Positions 57,901-64,000 of a stretch of 64,000 nucleotides of DNA are shown here, one piece after another; position 1 is the stretch's first letter; every line of letters starts with the position of its first letter. A program made the position numbers and the translations under genes. The DNA lies in the NCBI GenBank assembly GCA_025766275.1, contig JAFKAC010000006.1, forward strand, positions 2,170,001 to 2,234,000. The letters are read 5' to 3'. The notes below the pieces were generated by a model that saw nothing but the letters and a program-made list of their open reading frames with translations, made no database searches and was not told the origin of the DNA. This DNA is from Lactarius indigo. Its lineage: Eukaryota > Basidiomycota > Agaricomycetes > Russulales > Russulaceae.

Positions 57901-60056
57901 CAATGCTTCCGAGTGACGACAGAGTGTGGGAGCAGACTTGCTATATATTCACAAATGTACTGGCACGACTGGCACTGGCACTGAGGCGAGACGCGGATTG
58001 GCTAGCCAGAATAAATTGGCGGCGCCACCAATCAGATCGCAAATAGCCAACCCCCGTCTCCTCTCTCTTTTCCTTTACCCGCAGTGCCGGATCCGGACCT
58101 GGACCCAGCTACCCAACCCACCTCTCCCTTCACGCACCATCCCGCTCACCCGGGAAAGGCATCCATAATGGGAGAGTGGGTGGGTGGGTGGCGAACTCTG
58201 ATCATGAGGAATCAATCGACTTGTGATCGGTGTAAGATCGGAAACGAGGGGCCGGTGCGAGGTAAAGCCGCAGCAGATGAGTTCCTTCCCCCGTGTGTGA
58301 GTGTGTACGTTCCGGCTTTTGTTTGACGCAAATGTCACCCCCCCCCCCACGCTGAACCGACGCGATGTAACGTACTGCATGAGGCTGTGTGGTGCGATGG
58401 GCGATGCGATAATCCTCTCGGGCTGTGTTTTTTACACCCCACCGAAATCAACAAAAAGAAAGTTCCTACATGCCTGAGCAGCTAGCCAATCACGTCGACG
58501 ATCGCGTTACTGCAATCCCCGCTCGACAGGGCGTCGTATAGCCGATATATGGTAGAGATGAAATGAAACGAAGCCGCGGCCGCACTTGCTCGCTCATCCC
58601 TGCTCAATAATACAGTGAAGGAATCGAGCTCCATAAAAATCAGTCGTACAAATGTTTCAAAAATTCGGCAAGGGGTTGCCCCATACTAAAGCTTCCCCCT
58701 CCCCCCCAATCGGAATGTAGCGGCAAAACCTACCGATTCCAGAAGTATGGTACGACAACACCATAATACTGTACTAACCAATACGAGTTTATGGACGCAA
58801 CGACGATAAGCGTCTTATCTCTTCTCGCGAAGCATGCCGCTGTAGCTGGAAGAGCCGCTCAATTACCATAACGAACATGAAGAAGCACCGGGGTGCTCGG
58901 GGAGGAAAAAACGAGAAGAGAACGAACGAGCGAAGAAGTCCCGGAGCGAGAAGAACCCGTGGTCGATGAAGGAAAGTGGCGCTCGGCCCCCGGTCGACTG
59001 AATGACGAACGAATCCGGATCCGGGCTTTTGACGCTGTTCCTTTTTCTTTTTCCTTTATTGTTTATAGGCTCAAGAGACGATTTCGGACTTCCGTGACCG
59101 TTGGGTTACTGTATTGCACGAATCCGACTGGCTCGAAGTAGACCCTTGCGCTTCGCCGCGCGATCCGCGCTTCTTGCAAGCGACTCGGTCAATCGCAGGT
59201 TTTTGAGTTGCGCGTCTAATGACCGCGTTATTGTTTCCTCTCCGATCCAGACAAGCACCTGACAACACAATCTTCATGATTAATACTATTACTTCTATCC
59301 ACCTTGTGTATGATAAACACGAGACTATTTTTCTTCAGAGGAATAAGAGTGAGGCGACGAGGACGATTCTGAGTTGGCAGATGCGAACGAGCTTGTATTA
59401 GAGTCCTTTTTTTTTGACGGGGCTACTGGGTACCGTAAGTTGTGGGGTCGACAGCGCCTAAGTAGCAGCATCAGCAACAGCAACCTGAGTGAAACCAAAC
59501 AGATGTGCGTGTGCGTGTGCATGCATGGCGTACGGGAAAAAAAATAAATGAGAGGCGGTGGCGCAAACACGACGGCACAAGGAAGAGAGTGAGGGTGACA
59601 TGCGAGCAGCAAAAACAGAAAAGTGGAAGGATAAAGAGGGAAACAGGAGCAGAGGCGGGTAGTAGTCAATTTTTAGAGTCCGTCGGTCAAGAAAAATGGG
59701 TATGTGACACGAAAGTGAAACGGCGACTGACTACATACTGTAGAACGAAAAGAGTGTGGGGAAGACGCAGGGCGCGAGCGAGCAAAGGAAATGGAATGGA
59801 AAATAATATAAAGAGAAACACAGTCAAAAAAAAAAAAAACGGAATGACGAGAACAAACACACACAGAGCTTTGCAGTAAATATACGTAAGATAAAATGCG
59901 CAGGAGAACGGGAAACAGGAGCAGAGAGGTAGAAGTGGGAAGAACACAAAAACATAAGGAGTGTGACGTGCGAGGGGGACGAAGATCAGTCAAGGATATC
60001 AACAAACTTGATCCCAACAACAACAGAGAAAAAACAGATTACAGCACAATGTTTTT
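54902..60056. other. Long region with no supported gene
   Basis: Frames here are all under about 145 codons, overlap on both strands and carry no motif. A-tracts occur at about 55008-55022, 57838-57849, 57861-57873 and 59827-59838, and a C-tract at about 55758-55768. I looked for tRNA-like T-loops (GGTTCGA) and found none with a partner arm. The part after 59000 may include the 3' UTR of the homeobox gene. Confidence 0.4.
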
Positions 60057-62295
60057 CTATGTGTATCGGGTCGCCGCGGCATAATCATCTGCTGTGCTGG
60101 GAGATGGCACTGGATGGGGATAGAGACCGCCAGCATCTGTGCCATCAAACACGCGGGGGTATCCTGACACCACGGGGTACCCATTCGCGTGCGTGTGGTA
60201 CTCGCCACCGCCGAATGGTGCCGTGCTGTACGGGGGGTATTGATGGGGCAGATAGGGCTGCGGTGGCGTGTGGGTATCAGCATCTGGCAACTTGAATGCC
60301 GGCGGAGGCGTGTATGGAGACTATTCACAGAAGAAAGCCAGTCGATCAGTAAGGCGAACCACGATCTAAGTGACTTGTGCTCACACTCTCGTTCGAATGA
60401 AGCGCGAGTGCGAGCTCCGAGCTTGCCCCGGTATTTGGCGGAATAGGCGATTGGCCAATGTCGGCACCGCTCATATCGATGCGCTCGTTGTCCGACGTCG
60501 GAGAGGGATATGTAACGGTACCGTGCTCGGACGTGTAACCGTCGCTGCCTGGACCGGCTGGACTTGCACCGCCGTCACTCGGCCCTGATCCACTGCCACC
60601 ACCTAAAGTCATCCCGTCGAGCATATCTGTCGCAGACACGCACGACCAGCGTCGGCCGTTCGCATCGACGCCCAGGCCATCGCTAGTGACGTCCGAAAGG
60701 GATGGACCAGCGCTACTCGCTGAGCCACAGAGAGAGACAACCGAACCAACCGGGCGGCGATACATGCCCGGGTCGAGCCCAAAGGGATAGTCCGCATCAA
60801 CCTCAGAAGTCGCCACAGAGTGCTTGCGCTCGGGGAACTCGTAGCCGCTCGCTGGCATCACGGCCGTTGCGGTCATCCCAAATGAGTATCCGGCGTCCGG
60901 CGTTAGCGCGACCGCAGGAGTGCCAGCACCGAATGGATCCGGGTTGTTCCACAAGAACGCATCCTGTTGCTGGGAAGCAAACATGTCACTACCTTGGTGC
61001 TGCTGCTGTTGTTCCTCGAGGGAGACAGTACTGGTTGGCGTAGCAGGGAGAGAAGGTAAGGGTGGAACAGGAGCCGACTGGTGCGCATGGTCATTATGGA
61101 AGATAGCCGGAACCGACGCACGGTGTGCAAGGTTTGGACGACGCGGTCCCTGGAAGGGATGATACCGCGAAGAAGTGTGCACCTGCTGGCCGTGCATCGC
61201 AATGCGGCTCGTAGGTAGACTGGGCATATCCATACCCTCCGAGATGGATGCGCGTAAGTACGGGGGAGCATGAGGAGGTGGGCCGGATGGGGGTTGGTAG
61301 TTTACTTGAGGAGCAGAAGGGCGATGGACAGGTAACGCATAGGGATGCTGGGCAAGCGCGCTCGTCGAACGACGGTGGTGGAGCATTTGAGGTTGAAGAA
61401 CGCCGCCAGAGGGGAATGAAGTATGTAATTGGTGGTAGCGGTTTTCATGTGGGGTTAGTGAGTGCGACGGCGGATGCTGCGTGTGGGGTGCCAACGTGGA
61501 TGATGGAGGCTGTGGCGGAAGTGGTTCCTGGGGCGGAACAAGGCTGAGGACGGGGAGGGAGCTGCGACGGTGCCCATATGCGACAGGGCCCGCGTCAGGA
61601 GGAGAAGGGATGGAGTGAGGACGGTGGGGCTGGTCAAACGAGTCGGTGATGGGGGGTGTTGGGAGCTGGGCGCGTTGCCATGATGCATTCTGGGTAGCGC
61701 GTGGCGATTGCTCGGGCGTCTGAGGCTCAACCTTGGTGACGGGAGATGCACTAGCTGATGATGATACAGGATCGGCAAGGGCGTCTGGGGCCGTGTCAGA
61801 CGAGGGAGATGCAATAGAGGGGACGAGGAGGGAGGTGGGAGAAGTAATGGGGGAAGAGCCCGTTGGGAGAATTTTCCCGTGGGCTTTCTTCTCTTTGGCA
61901 CGCCGATTTTGAAACCAAACCTACGATAATGAGAGCGCGTGAGTGAACGATTTAGGGATAGATAAAAAAAGACAGTAAAGACATACCTGGACCTCTCTGG
62001 GAGACATCTTCAGTTTTTTAGCGAGCTCCTTGCGACGAGGAGCGTTTGGTTTCTTGTCGGTGACAAAGACGCCCTCTAGAATCTCGAGCTGTGCTGGAGT
62101 GGTGCGCTTGCGAGTCTTGATGGTGTTCGGCACGTACGTGTAGAACATCTTTGAATCTACTTTAGCAGGGTCCACACCAGGTGGAATGAGCGAGGGAATG
62201 TAGGAGCGGTGAGTAGCTGCAGCGGCGGCGGCGGCGGCTGGGGTTGGAGTGAAGGCGGTGGAAGATGCAGAGTTGGAAGGATCCCCAACTTGCAT
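60057..62295 (-). CDS. Homeodomain transcription factor
   Basis: Minus-strand exons 61987-62295, 60385-61920 and 60057-60320 join in phase 0 to 702 aa. The homeodomain spans about residues 60-120: RKRTTPAQLEILEGVF, then PNAPRRKELAKKLKMSPREVQ, then, after the first intron, VWFQNRRAKEKK, the recognition helix. The intron interrupts exactly before VWF, a common place in basidiomycete homeobox genes. A poly-Ala run lies before the domain. The rest is a long disordered region rich in Pro, Ser and His, with a QQQQQ run and several SP and TP sites. It should act in the nucleus as a DNA-binding regulator, probably in development. It is not from a mating-type locus as far as can be seen, because no second homeodomain or mip gene is adjacent. 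The ATG at 62295 is the first in the exon; an upstream exon is possible. Confidence 0.88.
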
Positions 62296-64000
62296 AATCT
62301 TTGCAGGTGGGGGGGGAGGCGGTGGAGTGGAATGGAAGTGAGAGAGGGGGGGAGAAAGAGAGATAGAAGAAAAAGAGAAAGAGTGAGAAATAAAGCGGGG
62401 CGGGGAACACGGGAAAAGGAGCCGGCTCGGTTGACGAGTTGACAGAGATGACGAGAAAAAGGCGGCTGGGAATAGTTTCGATCGAGATACGCTAACCCTG
62501 CCTCATCTCATCTCGCCCACTTATCCGTTTATTATTTATTTATAGCTTGACAACTCTAATCATGATATGGTGATCCCAACTATCCATCAAAAAAATCACG
62601 AGAGCAGTCCACCTCATCCCCCCTTTTTTGCTTTTGCCCTCCCACTTCGCACTCCCCCGCCCAGCGCCCGATCCCCGGGCCCAGACCCAAGCCCAGACTT
62701 GCGGTTCCGACCTCTCGCCGCTTGCACTACTGGGTCCGATTATTGCAAGCTATCGCCGCTCTAGCTTCATACCCTTCCTCCACTAACCATTCATCATTCT
62801 CACACCCCTTACTCTCCTTTTCGCATGGAAAAACATGGCATGTTGCATTCAATGAAAATGAAACAAGACACTACATGGAAAAAAGTGGAAGAATGACTAC
62901 TCGTAGCAAGAAAGCACATGTGAAAGAGCGAAGCTAGAAAGGAATCAGTTTTCTCCAAGCGCTACGTAGGGGAGGGGAGTACTTTTTTTTCGCAGTGTTG
63001 TTATGTATGGATATATATATAATATTATGGATCTGTATGCGTGAATATGTATCGACTGTACGTATGGATGACAATGGGATGATTGGTAGTCTGTTTTGGG
63101 TTGGGATGAATCAATCAATGAGTGTGAAATCGATGAAACAAAATGAAAACGGTAGTGTTATGTACTGGAGATGCATTCGCGCCATTTATCCTTGTGTGTT
63201 TCAGGGACGCCGCAAAAAAGAGGAAACTAATCATTCCCCTGTCCGGATGATGAGGATGACAGACTGCGCCAGCAGTGGTGGCGGCGACTTCGGAGAACGA
63301 ACCCAGTCGTGCGCGCTGGAGAGGCACGAGGCACGCCGGCGACGAAGATGGCCACGAAACCCTCCGAGCTTGATTCAGGTGGTTGGTCAGGGGCAGCACA
63401 GCAGAAGGGAGGGGGGAAGCACCTGTTTGGGAGGTGCTCGGACCGGGCGGGTGATGCTGATGGTGGCATGGGAACAGGGGGAGCAAGAGGGAATGGACCA
63501 TGCAACCAAAAACGAGCAAAAGAGTCCGAAAGGAGCCAAATGCGAGCAAGGGGGGGCAAACCAAACGGACATATGAGCAAGAAAAAAAAAAAGTAGATGG
63601 GTAGAACAAGGACGGGACTGGCAAGTGCGGTGGCGTCCAAGCGAATGATCGGAATGGGAGGAGGAAACGGAGAGGAACGAACACGAGCAATGAGCGAAAT
63701 GGGAAGGAAAGCCAAAGTAAAACTAAAACAAAAGAACGATCAAAATCAGGATCAGGATCAGGGGCGACACGACATTGCACAGCGAAGAGATGGGATGGCG
63801 GGGGGCAAACGCCTCCCCAGCGATGCAATCGCGGGAAAGATGACAGATCCAGGCACGATCATGGGCGTGTCCGTCCTCAACCCTCGGACACACACTACTC
63901 GCCTTTTTTTTCACGCGCCAACATCCATAGCGTCGCAAGCGTCTGCGTCGGTGACGGCGGCCGTCGGCTCGCGACGGTGACTAAGCACTTCCTCGAGGAA
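62296..64000. promoter_or_regulatory. Upstream region of the homeobox gene
   Basis: About 1.7 kb with long purine- or pyrimidine-biased runs (for example 62340-62400), as in promoters and 5' UTRs of fungal regulators. Open frames on both strands (63115-63828, 63597-63980) are low-complexity shadows with no motif. I see nothing that supports another gene, although one may begin beyond the window. Confidence 0.35.

Noticed and set aside
63115..63980. Overlapping frames of 127-237 codons on both strands
   Set aside because: Low-complexity composition, no intron logic and no recognisable domain; treated as the homeobox upstream region.

Overview
The window is nuclear DNA of a basidiomycete fungus, most likely an Agaricomycete. 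The evidence is genes split by many introns of about 45-80 bp with GT-AG borders, DUF6535 membrane proteins, a KDZ-superfamily transposase with its CxC2 cysteine cluster, a fungal TET/JBP dioxygenase, and conserved genes for an NST1-like protein, a cytochrome b561, a BSD-domain protein and a homeodomain factor. Exon models were built by hand from splice signals and reading phase; homology calls rest on motifs I recognise, since no search could be run.

Layout. (1) 1-44.4 kb is transposon-rich. A block of degenerate sequence plus a DUF6535 gene occurs twice in the same order: copy A (about 1535-5212 and 9569-12549) and copy B (about 39062-44395). (2) Copy A is split by a 4356-bp TA-flanked element (5213-9568, element A) that starts CAG and ends CTG, has 28-bp perfect inverted ends, and carries two convergent genes: a DD34E Tc1-like transposase and a 652-aa protein with a SAM-like and a possible beta-grasp region. 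(3) A diverged sister, element B, has its ends at 14441 and 39047, with the same two convergent genes. (4) Element B is itself split: a 20,303-bp element (17760-38062) sits inside the first coding exon of its accessory gene. It is flanked by the 7-bp direct repeat ATGTAGG. Removing it with one repeat copy restores that exon to exactly 537 nt (179 codons), in frame with three further exons.

The 20.3-kb element looks like a cargo-bearing KDZ transposon. It has weak terminal inverted repeats and subterminal arrays of GGGCC-containing repeats at both ends (211-bp unit on the left, 220-bp unit on the right). It holds seven genes whose exons join almost entirely in phase: a 1093-aa KDZ transposase, a TET/JBP 2OG-Fe(II) dioxygenase, a Zn2Cys6-type protein and four proteins of unknown function. 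The heptamer TCGGCAG/CTGCCGA is scattered through the whole element, in exons, introns, spacers and both arrays, and is rare outside. It contains a CpG and the CGG triplet favoured by Zn2Cys6 proteins, which suggests an element-wide recognition or methylation-control site.

(5) 44.4-64 kb is more ordinary chromosome: a truncated NST1-like gene, a full-length DUF6535 gene, cytochrome b561, a BSD-domain gene, a 5.1-kb stretch with no gene I can support, and a homeobox gene with a long gene-free upstream region.
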